Part shown: one piece after another, positions 20,394-30,457 of the stretch
Layout: every line of letters begins with the position of its first letter
How positions within the stretch are numbered: position 1 is the first letter of the stretch
Assembly: GCA_024867545.1 (NCBI GenBank)
Contig: JANFNE010000009.1
Location: forward strand, 594,501-658,500
Source: Phytopythium helicoides
Lineage: Eukaryota > Oomycota > Peronosporomycetes > Pythiales > Pythiaceae
Length of the DNA stretch: 64,000 nucleotides
Direction of reading: 5' to 3'
Notes under the pieces: generated by a model
The model's input: only the letters and a program-made list of their open reading frames with translations
Told to the model about the DNA's origin: nothing
The model's database searches: none
Position numbers and translations under genes: made by a program

Positions 20394-22814
20394 ATGCCCA
20401 TGCCCGTCGCCAAGGACGCCAAGGGCTCCTCCACGGCCGCCAAGGACCCGCGCGGCGCCTCCACGGCCTCCAAGGACCCGCGTGGCGCCTCCAAGGACAC
20501 CAAGGGCGGCGCCAAGGACACCAAGGGCGCCAAGGACGCCAAGGGCAGCGCCAAGGACGGGAAAGACGCCAAGGGACCACCAGAGAAGGCGCAGCACGCG
20601 CGGGAGGACCCCGCGGGCACGTCGGGCTCGTCGGCGGCGTCGTCCCCGCCGGCCTCCCCGTCGGAGAACGACAAGGGCGAGCGCAAGAGCGAGCTTGGAC
20701 GAGAGAAGTCGCTGTCGGTGGACCGCAGCTCGCGCCCGCACTTTAAGGAGGGTATCCGCCTCGCCGAGATGGGCAAGTGGTCCACGCTCGTTGAGCGCCT
20801 CGAGCAGGGAGAGACCCAGCTCGCGCGACACAAGGACCACCACGGCATGGTGCCGCTGCACTGGGCGTGCACCGAGGACGACGTGCCCACGGCCGCCGTC
20901 AGCGCGCTGCTAGCGGCATTCCCTGAGGCCGTGCTTACCAAGAACAACGCGCAGTACCTGCCGCTGCACCTCGCCATCCGCGCGCGCGTTGGCGCCGACA
21001 CGCTGCGCGTGCTGGCGTCGGCTCGCCCGAGCTCGCTGCTGGTCGAGACGCCCGCGGGAAAGACCGCCGTGGAGCTCGCGCGCGATGTTGGACTGCCCAA
21101 GGAGGCCATGAGCGTGCTGGAGCACTTTGAGAAGGAGTACCTGGACCTGAACGCCGACTCGGACGACGACGACAACGCGCAGATCGAGAACGCCAAGCGC
21201 GAGTACGCCCTGCAGAGTCAGCGGCTGCGTGATTCCATGCTCCACCCACCGCCGCTCAATGTGGCCGACCTTCGCGGCAACAACGCCTCCGACAACGCAA
21301 ACGCCTCTGGCAACAACCACTCGAACAACCCTGGAAACGTGTCGTTCGACGCAAGCTTTGGACCACTGGAGATGATCAACGGAAGCTTTGGCCCCATGGA
21401 TGCGATTGCCGCTGATTTTGTACGGTCGTCGAACCAGAGCTTCAGCAGCCAGTCCAGCGCGTCCGCCCCGATGGTCACCTCCTTGAGCTTTGTTGGCGGG
21501 ACTCTCGTCCAGCAGCACCAGCATTCGGAGATGACGATCGAAGAAGAAGTTGCAACGCCCGGAGGAACCCTCACGCTTCCGCACTCGCAGTCGTCGAGGG
21601 GAGCTGCGCCTGTGAATGGTGCGGTTCCGTTGCCGTCTCGAGCAGCGACCTCGCGTGGATTTGCAGAAACCAACCCGTTTGGGTCTCATTTCTTTGACAA
21701 CGACGGTCACGACTCGGGAGTCTGCGGCGTTTGCTACAAGAAGTTCAACATGTTCCGCAAGAAGTACCAGTGCAAGTCGTGCTTTGCGTACCTCTGTAAG
21801 AAGCACGTCGCGGGCAAGGTGGCGCTGCCGAACTTCACGAAGAAGCGTTCGGTGTGCGGGGATTGCTACCGGATGCACCGCAACGGCCCCGTGCCTGTGA
21901 CGTTGCCTGGCGCAGCAAACAACAATGCTGGCAACGACATCAACGGAGCAGCCACGACGGCTAGCAGCAACAGCAACAGCACAATTACGGCACAATCGTC
22001 AACGACTCACGGCAACACGATCTCTGGCCCTCTTCGGCCGCATACGAGCACCGGCCTCAGTACCCGAAGCGTGAGTGTTGCTAGCAGCAATGGCACGAAC
22101 GGAAATCAGACCCTCGGCAACCGAAACAACGACAAGCGCAAGAGCAGCACGAGCAGTAACCACACGACTAGCACCGTCACCGGGGGTCAGCATGACCAAC
22201 ATCGGGAGATCGAGAACCAGTTTGAGTCGTCTCAAGTGTACCCGAACAGCCGAGGCAACTACGGGAATGGCATGACGCGGACAGCCCGTGCCGAGTCGAC
22301 GCACTCGATCGTCGGTCGCTCGTCAACGGTTGTTGGCCCTCAGACAAGCATGCGCTACAGCACGACTAATGTTCGGAATCGTGGTCAGAGCGCCGCCATT
22401 ACGCGAGGTCGCAACAGCAGTCTCCTGCTGCCAGATCGTCCGCATAGCGACACCACCGCCAGTGCCAGTTTCTCGGACACTGACCCGGCGTCGACGGCCT
22501 CGATGGTGCTCCGTGCCTCCGCAGCTTCTATGCAGGAAGTGACGGCCCTGAACCTGCGTATCTCTACACTGGAGGAGTGCAACAAGCTTCTACTCAACCG
22601 CGTGGCTGAGCAGGAGAAGCAGTACGACGAGGCGATGCTGCTGCTGACACAGACCATGACGCGTGTGGCGGAAATGGAGATGCGCGTTCCGAACGATCGC
22701 AAATCCTACCGAGGCACTGGAGGGTCCACGACTGCTTCAGAGCGCGCGTCGGAGCTGCTCGATTCAGATATCAAGTTCTCGTTCCCGACGCCGTTCACTG
22801 AAAAGTTTGACTAA
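20394..22814 (+). CDS. Ankyrin-repeat protein with atypical FYVE-like zinc finger
   Basis: A single-exon 806-residue protein. The N terminus is a run of short Lys-Asp-rich repeats (KDTKG, KDAKG, KDPRGAS). Ankyrin repeats follow at about residues 125-245 (GMVPLHWACTEDD, YLPLHLAIRARVG, GKTAVELARDVG). A zinc finger sits at about 440-500: CGVC, then KKYQCKSC, then CKKH, then CGDC, the eight-ligand spacing of FYVE-type fingers. The usual RRHHCR phosphoinositide-binding box is replaced by the segment KKYQC, so PI3P binding is uncertain. The rest is Ser/Asn/Thr-rich, with a short coiled coil near 700-760 (ALNLRISTLEECNKLLLNRV). A role on endosomal membranes is inferred from the finger. The start is the ATG at 20394 (MPMPVAKDAKG); the open frame upstream lacks another ATG. 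Confidence 0.75.
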   Translation: MPMPVAKDAKGSSTAAKDPRGASTASKDPRGASKDTKGGAKDTKGAKDAKGSAKDGKDAKGPPEKAQHAREDPAGTSGSSAASSPPASPSENDKGERKSELGREKSLSVDRSSRPHFKEGIRLAEMGKWSTLVERLEQGETQLARHKDHHGMVPLHWACTEDDVPTAAVSALLAAFPEAVLTKNNAQYLPLHLAIRARVGADTLRVLASARPSSLLVETPAGKTAVELARDVGLPKEAMSVLEHFEKEYLDLNADSDDDDNAQIENAKREYALQSQRLRDSMLHPPPLNVADLRGNNASDNANASGNNHSNNPGNVSFDASFGPLEMINGSFGPMDAIAADFVRSSNQSFSSQSSASAPMVTSLSFVGGTLVQQHQHSEMTIEEEVATPGGTLTLPHSQSSRGAAPVNGAVPLPSRAATSRGFAETNPFGSHFFDNDGHDSGVCGVCYKKFNMFRKKYQCKSCFAYLCKKHVAGKVALPNFTKKRSVCGDCYRMHRNGPVPVTLPGAANNNAGNDINGAATTASSNSNSTITAQSSTTHGNTISGPLRPHTSTGLSTRSVSVASSNGTNGNQTLGNRNNDKRKSSTSSNHTTSTVTGGQHDQHREIENQFESSQVYPNSRGNYGNGMTRTARAESTHSIVGRSSTVVGPQTSMRYSTTNVRNRGQSAAITRGRNSSLLLPDRPHSDTTASASFSDTDPASTASMVLRASAASMQEVTALNLRISTLEECNKLLLNRVAEQEKQYDEAMLLLTQTMTRVAEMEMRVPNDRKSYRGTGGSTTASERASELLDSDIKFSFPTPFTEKFD

Positions 22815-23240
22815 AATCAACTGGAGCATGCGTGCACCGCCCCGACTGCACGACTGACTGCGAGTGCAGTATCTCCCCGCGGGCCCCGTCGTTGGTTAAC
22901 CGCGCCTCCACCCCCAACATCAACTCCACTCGCCAGCGTGGATCGACATCTCCGAGCTCCGCAAGATTACCAAGAGCCCGCAGCGCGCAAGCGATAAACG
23001 CACTCTCCCATTTTGTGTGAATAATATAAGCTGATCGCACCTTCCTCTCCCATTGATCGCCCATGGCGAGTGCTTGATCTGAATTTTCCATGTCGTCACT
23101 TCCTGCCACGCTTCGAAACAGCTCTTGCACTTTACATACCGAAAAAACTAGTTGATTTGTGGTGTAATTATCTCGCTGACAAACTATTGCACCGATCATT
23201 ATGGTCACTTTGACACGCGAGACAAACACCAGTCGCTGTC
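22815..23240. other. Intergenic region, ankyrin-FYVE 3' end and TRM10 promoter
   Basis: A 426-bp gap between two plus-strand genes. I see no repeat, RNA gene or additional coding region. The last 200 bp before the TRM10 ATG are AT-richer than the flanks. Confidence 0.45.
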
Positions 23241-24567
23241 ATGGACGCTGCTTCCTCGGCAGCTCCCGAGCGCCAAGCCGCAGCCAGTGGCGGTGCGCAG
23301 AGCCCGCCGCCACCTTCTGCTAGTAATGGAGCGTCCAAACGACCAGCGCGAGAGCGCAAGCGCCGCGAGCGGTCGGTACTGCTGCACTCCATGAACGTCG
23401 GTGAGCAGCTACACTTGATGATTCTGTCATTTGCCATTTTTTCGATCCTGTGAAGCTCACGATGAATGCGATCGGGGATGCAGAGGAACGGCGACAGTTC
23501 CTGCTGGATGAAGCAGCGGAGAAAGTTGAGATTGTGGAGCGCATGAAGCGCGCGGCAGCGGGTGAGAGCGCCAACGCGAGCATCGCCGTAGACCTGAGCT
23601 TCGACAACATCATGAACGACAAGGTACAGACCAACTTCACACTGTATCTTGGTTTCACAAGAGCAATTCTGACGGATGTGTGCAGGAGATTCGCAGCCTC
23701 GCGAAGCAACTCAAGCTCAGCTACGGCGCCATCAAGCAGATGAAGGAACCGTTCCAACTAGTGCTGTGCAACGCGAGCGAGGCGCTTCTTGAGTCCCTCA
23801 AGCGCTTCAGCGCTGATCGGTGGAGTGTTCAATGGCGTCATAGCGATTCAAGCCTCCCGGAGCTCCTCGCGCCATCTGTATGCATTGAGACCCTGACCGA
23901 AGCACGTTGCTTCGGGTCATTTTTGCTGACATTTCTCGTCGCTCTTACGCAGGAGCTCGTATACTTGTCGCCTGACGCGCCTACCGCACTTTCCGAGCTG
24001 GACCCAAAGAAGACGTATGTCATCGGAGGTATCGTCGACAAATCACGAAAGAAGGTAAGCTTCGTCTCAAACCTTTTTCCTCTTCAAGCTAACGAGTTGG
24101 GAGTATTGCAGGGAGCAACACTAGCGGCCGCTACCCGAGCTGGGGTCACAACGGCTCGACTACCAATCCAAGAGCACATCACTGAGCGGCTTGACCATAT
24201 CCTCAATGTCAACACAGTAATCGAGGTGCTCATAGCATTTCAGGAAACCGGAGACTGGCACCAGGCGCTCACTGCAGCGCTGCCGCAGGTTTGCCCATGC
24301 CATCTCGAAACTTGTCTCCTCGTCCTGTGCTCTGATGCACTCTTTTTGATGGCTTAGCGAAAACAAACGACAGTCGGTAGGAAGGCCCGCAAGCGTCGAG
24401 AGCTTGATGTTCCGGAAGAAGAAAGCTCGGCCGAGGCTCAAATTGACTCGAGAACCTCAAACACCCCCAGCGTCAGGGACACCGTCAACACCGAGAATCT
24501 AGAGCAATTGCTAGCCGAACAGCTAAGAGTGGATATTTCGTCTGCACGAGTGGATCGCAAAGCATAA
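23241..24567 (+). CDS. TRM10: TRM10-type tRNA (guanine-9-N1)-methyltransferase
   Basis: Six exons: 23241..23400, 23484..23623, 23686..23877, 23953..24054, 24112..24288 and 24358..24567, giving 326 residues. The SPOUT-fold TRM10 domain is clear: FQLVLCNASE, LVYLSPDAP, LDPKKTYVIGGIVDKSRKKG, VTTARLPIQEHI, LNVNTVIEVLIAFQETGDW. The N terminus is basic (KRPARERKRRERS) and the C terminus is charged, as usual. The enzyme uses S-adenosylmethionine to methylate N1 of purine 9 in tRNA. Intron 3 (23878..23952, 75 nt) has no stop codon and keeps the frame. I call it an intron because removing it restores the family's spacing between the DSSLPELL segment and LVYLSPDAP. The first intron's acceptor was chosen from phase and gives MNVEERRQFLLDE. 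Confidence 0.9.
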
Positions 24568-24637
24568 CGTGATATTTTTACATTTCACTCAAAGCATCGC
24601 TTCCAAGCGTGGCCAGGTCACAAGTAGAGTCTCCAGT

Positions 24638-26268
24638 ATGGCGCTCTTGTCCACGCAAGACCGGTTTGGTCCGGTACTCAACAGCGTCGCGAGTGTTGAG
24701 CCTGTGAGTTACCCTGTTATTTCCTTGACGTTGTTCTCAAGCGCAATCCTACCTCTCTAATAGATGTTCAATCGCATAGCACCCTTGTTCCTACAATCCG
24801 CGCTTGAATGTCCAAGCTAGCACGACAAACCGGCGAGGAACGTTTTGCAGTCATCATGACACAATCAAACACGGCACTAGGATGGCTCAGCGAATTCAAA
24901 TTCAGAAAGAGCGCGAGCGTCAAGCCGCACTACTTCATGAGGGCTGGAATCTGAAGCAAGAAAGTCCTGGCCCTCACAAGTACAAACCGTTTGTGCAGGG
25001 TCAGTTTGCCCAAGCATACACTGTCGACGAAATTTCAACTGCTGCAGGCCAGATGAACAAACGAAGGCCAGTGACTAGGGATCCTGGAGCTAAAACAGAA
25101 CGAGTCGAAGCGCTTCGACTAGCTCTTGGACCTGGCTACTATGAAGTTGATCGCGACGTACGTAAACTGATCGAATGCTGAAAGCATCCCATTTTGCCGT
25201 TCTAATCCTTGTCTGGTTGTAACAGTACAACCAGGAGAGGATAGCAACCCCATTTACGTTTGCCCAAGCCAAACGCTCGGGTATATTGGAACTTGTGCGA
25301 GCTCAAAGGAGTGAGGGCTCAAATCTCGGTCCAGGGACTTATTATCGGCACACTGAAGAAACACAATCGAGTACATCAAGCAGAGGCAGCGTAGATTATG
25401 TCGATACTCGCAGGGGTGGAGTTGAAGTTTCGCAAAGCGCTTTTCGGTCCCGGAGTATCAACACATTCCTAGCGGTACTTCCAAGCATCACATCTACTAT
25501 GTAGTATACCTTTCTGACTCTTGATGTTTGCTCAGCGTGTGCGAAGCGATAGCGCGCTGGGCTCTGCTAGTGCCTCTAAAGAGCTTGCGACCTCGTACAA
25601 GCAGCTCCAGTGCTCTTTACAGGTTGGCCAACGCAACATCTTGAATAACCAACAACCAAAACTCATCCCACCCATAATTCTAGACACTGGACAAACGGTT
25701 GGTTCGAGGTAAAACACGAATGAGGATCGGCGACAGCACAGGGCAACGACTACGAACAACAGATGCTTCCAGGCGAGGGCCTGGAGCATATGAGCGTTTG
25801 TCTACCGAAGAGCACAAAAGCAGTGACAGAGATGAGTTAGACCCTGCAATGTTGCGTTCGCTGAAGGACGCGGGTTTCTCCGAAGCTGAGATGCTAGGTC
25901 AAGCTGTTATTGACGCGATGGAGTCAGCAAAGCGGACAAAAACTGGTGGGAAACATTCTAGTGGTAGTTCAATTCATAGATCCCCTCCCAAGAGTACGTT
26001 TGGACGTGTCCAAAGTCGCGACTTGGTCGAGTCAATGATAGCTGCGGGACATTTAAACGCGGATGCGCTGGGACCTGGTGTCTACAAGCCTTCTACGGAC
26101 ACAAGCTTCAACTTGCAATCGGGAAACATTAGACACCACCCAGAGTACGCCAAGTCGCGATCTGCTCATAAAGAGAAGGCAATTGGTAAACAAGAAGCCA
26201 AAATCGGCTCGAATCAAGATACAGCGGAACTGTGGAGGGCTATGAAGGCTGGGCCACCACTCCCCTAG
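24638..26268 (+). CDS. Sperm-tail PG-rich repeat (STPG/SHIPPO-like) protein, probable flagellar microtubule protein
   Basis: Five exons: 24638..24703, 24780..25157, 25226..25474, 25536..25622 and 25684..26268, giving 454 residues. The protein carries repeated PG-containing motifs (SPGPHKYKPF, LGPGYYEVDRD, LGPGTYYRHTEE, RGPGAYERLS, LGPGVYKPSTD), the hallmark of sperm-tail PG-rich repeats found in ODF3/SHIPPO and STPG proteins. Members associate with axonemal or cytoplasmic microtubules. In an oomycete this fits the biflagellate zoospore, a link that is inferred. Exon 2 starts with CSYNPRLN, which looks like one more repeat and supports joining exon 1. The small first exon and the 61-nt last intron (donor GTTGGC) are the least certain parts. 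It lies just downstream of TRM10 and converges with ALKBH8. Confidence 0.75.
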
Positions 26269-26373
26269 ACGACCCATACGGAACTTTTTTTTTTTGCTAC
26301 ACAAAGCCTTTGAAACCACTTACATCAACTCACTTTACATTGTGCGCTAAACTGCCCTTCAATTGAGGTTTAA

Positions 26374-28263
26374 TCAGCTCTCACGACGTAGGATGACAGC
26401 CCAATTCGACTCGTCGTAATAGCTTTCCTCAACAACAGCGCCACCTGCTAGCTGAACTAATTCCTCAAGCTCACCCTGCTTGAACATGTGGCAAAATCGC
26501 TGCACTACCGAGGCTGTGGACGAGTTCTCGCTGTCTTCCGTGCTAGATGCGCTCACATCAGACTTGTCCTTGCGAACAAACCGCTTGTCCAGATTCCACG
26601 GTACCATGAAATCTTGTCGATCCTCTTCAAAGCGACGCCTTGAACCGCGTTGCTGCTCGTGAGCCCACGCATAGATCACTCCCCGACCACCAACACGCAG
26701 CACTCGAATAACTTCCCTGACTGCGGCAATACGATGGTGTTCCGTACTAAGATGGTGGAGCACAGCAATCGATAGTGCTGCGTCACAAATTCCCGACCGA
26801 ATCGGAGCCCGCATTGCGTCACACACCATTGCATTGAGCCCGCGAGAGCCGCAAATATCCGCCAGCCGAGCACTTCGATCTCCGCCAACGGCAACGCTTT
26901 GCTGTGGATTTACACAGAGCATGTATTTGCCATTTCCGCATCCCAGGTCTGCAATGATGGACCCATATGGCACCGTTTGAACGAACTGCTTGATTCGTGG
27001 CCACGGATTGTACCGTGTGCTGCTGAAGTGATCCGCCACAGTCTCGTAGAACTCGTGCACGAACTTTTTCTCTACGTCAGTGGGTGCGAGCGAGCTATCA
27101 TCAACAGGCTCGTTCTCACTCTGTTTCAGCTTGTGCAGTCGATTCTCCTCGAATTGGTCTTGAGCCGCACATTGGACAGGAAAGCCACAAGTGCACGGCG
27201 TAGTTTGGACCTTGCGGAACGTGATAGACAAGCGGCGGCGGCGATTAACACGTTCGCCATCGATCACATCAAACACTCGAGGATGAATCGCATGAGTCCA
27301 CGCGTATCGGCTTGCACCAGTCATCACAACCATCGAGCGTGGGGGAAGCAGCACCGGCTCGACAACTTCACCGTCTGGATGGCGAAACTCCATAACAATC
27401 TCGTTGTCGAGGCTGAGCGATGCGATCGTCGTCGTGAACGCCGCGTGCGTGTCGATGTGCGCAGCAATGCCTTGACCTGGTAGGTACTCGTTCACTGTGA
27501 TTTGATCGGGTGCATCACCGTCCATTGCGCCAGTCTCGACAATTTGCTGGACCAGTCGTGTCAACAAAGGAGGCATTTCGTGTGCCACCCCAGTCTCCTT
27601 TTCGCCCGGCAGGTCGCAGCGACGGGTGTCGTAGTTGAACACAAAGCCGAAATGCTGCACTTGGCGAGCGCGCAATGTGTTTTCCCAGTGTGCACGGTCA
27701 TCTCGATCAAAGAACGCGAGCAGCTCGCGCTCCTGCTCCTCGGAAATGAACTCAGGCGTGAACTGCAGCCCCGGGACACGCACCGATGAGTCCACTGCCT
27801 GCAACCTCGAGACGCTAGGGACGCGGCGAAGCTGGTCGCGTGCCTCCTTTTGCTTGCGTGGGAGCACAAACTCTGCGTACATGACGCGTCCGCCAAGCAG
27901 CGCGCACGGCTGGTTGTGCAGCGCCTCGCGGCACTTCACAGCCACCTGGGCGTCCGAGAGCTCCACGAGCACCGCTCGTCGCGCGCTCGTGCCGTATTGG
28001 ACGCGTCTGACTGTCTCGTGGCTGCTGGAGCCCGCGAGGTCGAGCAGGAAGGCGCGCAGCTTGGGCTCGGCGATGAGCTCGGGCTTGATCTTGCGGCTCA
28101 TCGTGAGCTTGAGGAACGCGCTGGGCTCTTCATCCGCCACAAAGTCGCCGAGCGCCAGCGCGTCGACGTCAGCGTCAGCTCCGCCATGGCGCGCGGCCCC
28201 CTTGAGCGCCTGGGGCGGCGCGGGAGCAGCCGCAACTAGCGCTTCGGCAGCGGCGGCCGCCAT
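26374..28263 (-). CDS. ALKBH8: ALKBH8-type tRNA wobble-uridine hydroxylase/methyltransferase
   Basis: A single-exon 629-residue protein with the full three-part ALKBH8 layout. An RRM-like domain covers about residues 60-140. The AlkB 2-oxoglutarate/Fe(II) oxygenase domain (about 160-355) has the metal ligands of the HID motif (H269, D271), a distal His in AWTHAIHPR, and the 2-oxoglutarate-binding RLSITFR (R344, R350). A class I methyltransferase domain (about 395-629) has the SAM loop DLGCGNGK and the AVLHHLST segment. In animals this enzyme forms mcm5U at the tRNA anticodon wobble position and then hydroxylates it to mchm5U. A Cys-containing linker (CTCGFPVQC) joins the two catalytic domains, as in animal ALKBH8. 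The ATG at 28263 is the first in frame. Confidence 0.93.
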   Translation of the reverse strand: MAAAAAEALVAAAPAPPQALKGAARHGGADADVDALALGDFVADEEPSAFLKLTMSRKIKPELIAEPKLRAFLLDLAGSSSHETVRRVQYGTSARRAVLVELSDAQVAVKCREALHNQPCALLGGRVMYAEFVLPRKQKEARDQLRRVPSVSRLQAVDSSVRVPGLQFTPEFISEEQERELLAFFDRDDRAHWENTLRARQVQHFGFVFNYDTRRCDLPGEKETGVAHEMPPLLTRLVQQIVETGAMDGDAPDQITVNEYLPGQGIAAHIDTHAAFTTTIASLSLDNEIVMEFRHPDGEVVEPVLLPPRSMVVMTGASRYAWTHAIHPRVFDVIDGERVNRRRRLSITFRKVQTTPCTCGFPVQCAAQDQFEENRLHKLKQSENEPVDDSSLAPTDVEKKFVHEFYETVADHFSSTRYNPWPRIKQFVQTVPYGSIIADLGCGNGKYMLCVNPQQSVAVGGDRSARLADICGSRGLNAMVCDAMRAPIRSGICDAALSIAVLHHLSTEHHRIAAVREVIRVLRVGGRGVIYAWAHEQQRGSRRRFEEDRQDFMVPWNLDKRFVRKDKSDVSASSTEDSENSSTASVVQRFCHMFKQGELEELVQLAGGAVVEESYYDESNWAVILRRES

Positions 28264-28613
28264 GTCCAACAGCTCGATGCGCGTCTTTGGCTTGACATGG
28301 GCACGTCACTCATTCAGAACAGCGACTATGTAAAACGCGGGTTGAACCTGGACGCCGCAGGTCTTGCGTCGACGTCGTCATCGATTGGTCCAAATCGTCG
28401 AAATCCGCGTTTTGTCCAATCGCGCGGTGGATAACCTATTATTTCCTCCAATGGCGCGCGAGTGGCAAGCCGATCCGCGCCGCGATTGGCCGACTGGATT
28501 GTTAGGTGCGCAGGCTCCCCCCTCGTTCCTAGCCCCACATTAGGCGGTCCCCCGACAGCAGCAGTCTGGAATCGGCGCCAAGAAGCAAGCTCCCGACCCC
28601 GCAGCTCCGCAAC
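28264..28613. promoter_or_regulatory. Divergent promoter with four CCAAT boxes (ALKBH8 and succinyl-CoA ligase alpha)
   Basis: The 350-bp gap separates divergent ATGs. It contains four CCAAT pentamers within about 106 bp: ATTGG at 28384-28388, CCAAT at 28416-28420, CCAAT at 28448-28452 and ATTGG at 28485-28489, two in each orientation. This arrangement fits a bidirectional NF-Y-type promoter shared by the two genes. The motif reading is direct; the function is inferred. Confidence 0.6.
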
Positions 28614-29709
28614 ATGTTCGTGCGCGCGCCCGTCAAGAGCTTGGCCGCGCAGGCCTCGCGCTCCATGTCGGCCTCGGCCAAGGTCTGGATCAACAAGGAC
28701 ACCAAGGTCATCTGCCAGGGCTTCACGGGCAAGCAGGTGCGGAAGATTCCGACGGTGCGGCAGCTCGAGGGCTTGGGGCTGACGCGTGACATCGGTTGCA
28801 GGGCACGTTCCACTCGGAGCAGGCGATCGCCTACGGCACCCGCATGGTCGGCGGCGTGACCCCCAAGAAGGGCGGCACCACGCACCTCGGCCTGCCGGTC
28901 TTCAACACGGTCCAGGAGGTGCGCCCGAGATTGCTGCGTACAGGGTTTCGGTGAGAGCAGGCCGCGCTAACGACGGGTTGGGGGCGGACGATGTGCAGGC
29001 CAAGGACGCCACGGACGCCGACGCGTCGGTCATCTACGTGCCGCCGCCGTTCTGCGCGGACGCCATCATCGACGCCATCAACGCCGAGATCCCGCTCGTG
29101 GTGGCCATCACGGAGGGCATCCCGCAGCAGGACATGGTCAAGGTCAAGTGGCACCTGCGCAACCAGAAGACGACGCGCCTCATCGGCCCCAACTGCCCCG
29201 GCATCATCAAGCCGGGTGAGTGCAAGATGGGCATCATGCCCGGCTACATCCACCAGAAGGGCAAGGTCGGCATTGTCTCGCGCTCGGGCACCCTGACCTA
29301 CGAGGCCGTGGCCCAGACCACGGCCGTCGGCCTCGGCCAGTCGACGGTCATCGGCATTGGCGGTGACCCGTTCAACGGCACCAACTTCATTGACTGCCTC
29401 GAGCGCTTCACGAACGACCCCGAGACGGAGGGCATCATCATGATCGGCGAGATCGGTGGATCGGCCGAGGAGGAGGCCGCCGAGTGGCTCATTGCCCACG
29501 GCGACCCGAACAAGCCCGTCGTGAGCTTCATCGCCGGTATCACGGCTCCCCCTGGACGTCGCATGGGCCATGCCGGCGCCATCGTCTCGGGCGGCAAGGG
29601 TACCGCGGAGGGCAAGTTCGCCGCTCTGGAGGCCGCTGGCGTCAGCGTCACGCGCTCGCCCGCTCGCCTCGGTGTCACGCTCCTTGAGGAGATGAACAAG
29701 CGACAGTAA
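28614..29709 (+). CDS. SUCLG1: Succinyl-CoA ligase (ADP/GDP-forming) alpha subunit, mitochondrial
   Basis: Three exons: 28614..28736, 28802..28918 and 28999..29709, giving 316 residues. The N terminus ([18 protein letters not shown]) is an Arg/Ser/Ala-rich presequence typical of mitochondrial targeting. The CoA-binding fold starts at [19 protein letters not shown], followed by [14 protein letters not shown]. The phosphohistidine is in the [10 protein letters not shown] motif (about H271), and a second signature is [10 protein letters not shown]. The enzyme interconverts succinyl-CoA and succinate with substrate-level phosphorylation of ADP or GDP in the TCA cycle, as a heterodimer with a beta subunit not in this window. 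Codon use is strongly GC-biased, as in highly expressed genes here. Intron donors are GTGCGG and GTGCGC. Confidence 0.96.
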
Positions 29710-29890
29710 GCGCTGTCTGCTACTCGTCCGTCGGCCGAAGGCGGTCGCGCTTCACCTCGGCGGTAGAAGGCAGCAGCAATAGCTCGAGCGGCTGCATGCC
29801 CGTCACGCGTACTCACAAATGAATCATGCAAGTGCTTGTGCTGAATTAAATCCACTGCTCCCCCTCATGCCTGTCGTCTTCGCCAGCAGC

Positions 29891-30301
29891 TCAGCCGAAC
29901 CGCACATCCTGGTACATCCAGTTGTCGAGCTGCAGCTCCTCGGCCTTCTTGCGCAGTCCGTCCAGCGTCTCCTCCAGCAGCACTATGCAGTACACGCCCA
30001 CCCGCTCCGTCACCAGCTGCTCTACCAGTATATAGTCGCATGTAGGACCCGAGCACCACCGACTGGACGCACCGTTCTTGAGCTCCGTGGTCGCGACCTC
30101 GTGCGACTTGCGCTTCTTCTCGAGCAGGATCATGCTCCTGTAGCCTGCAGCACCGCAACACGCTCAGCCGCTCGTCAAAGCGCGCACACAGCTAGAGAGC
30201 ACCGCACTGTTGGCGTTCACGAGCGGCGTGGGCGGCGACGTCACGCGGCTGCGCGCGTTGGCCGCGCGTGGCGGCGTCATGGTCCCCACCGCCGTGTTCA
30301 T
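29891..30301 (-). CDS. Small unknown protein, two exons
   Basis: Exons 30301..30190 and 30144..29891 join in frame to give about 121 residues. The first 35 residues are Ala/Thr/Pro-rich and look disordered. The second exon encodes a helical, charged segment (SMILLEKKRKSHEVATTELK), a part with a CSGPTCDY pair of Cys, and an amphipathic C-terminal helix ending in WMYQDVRFG. I do not recognise the family. The intron (45 nt, donor GTGTGC, acceptor TGCAG) is short but phase-consistent. Alternatively the protein could start at the ATG inside exon 2 (80 residues). It converges with succinyl-CoA ligase alpha and diverges from the CENP-B-type HTH gene, with about 155 bp between starts. Confidence 0.5.
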
Positions 30302-30457
30302 GCCAAACGAGCCATTTAGCCACCGCCTCGAGGGGTTTCTCGCACATAATTGGTCAAAACTGATTTATTTCTCTCTTTTTGACGAATCCCAGTGCTTCCC
30401 TCCAGTCCGGAAAACCCGCGCGTATACTTCCAGTTCCCAAGTGAATCGCTATACCAC

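Noticed and set aside
20910..21995. A 361-codon antisense frame within the ankyrin-FYVE gene
   Set aside because: Val/Arg/His-rich translation typical of a shadow frame in GC-rich coding DNA.
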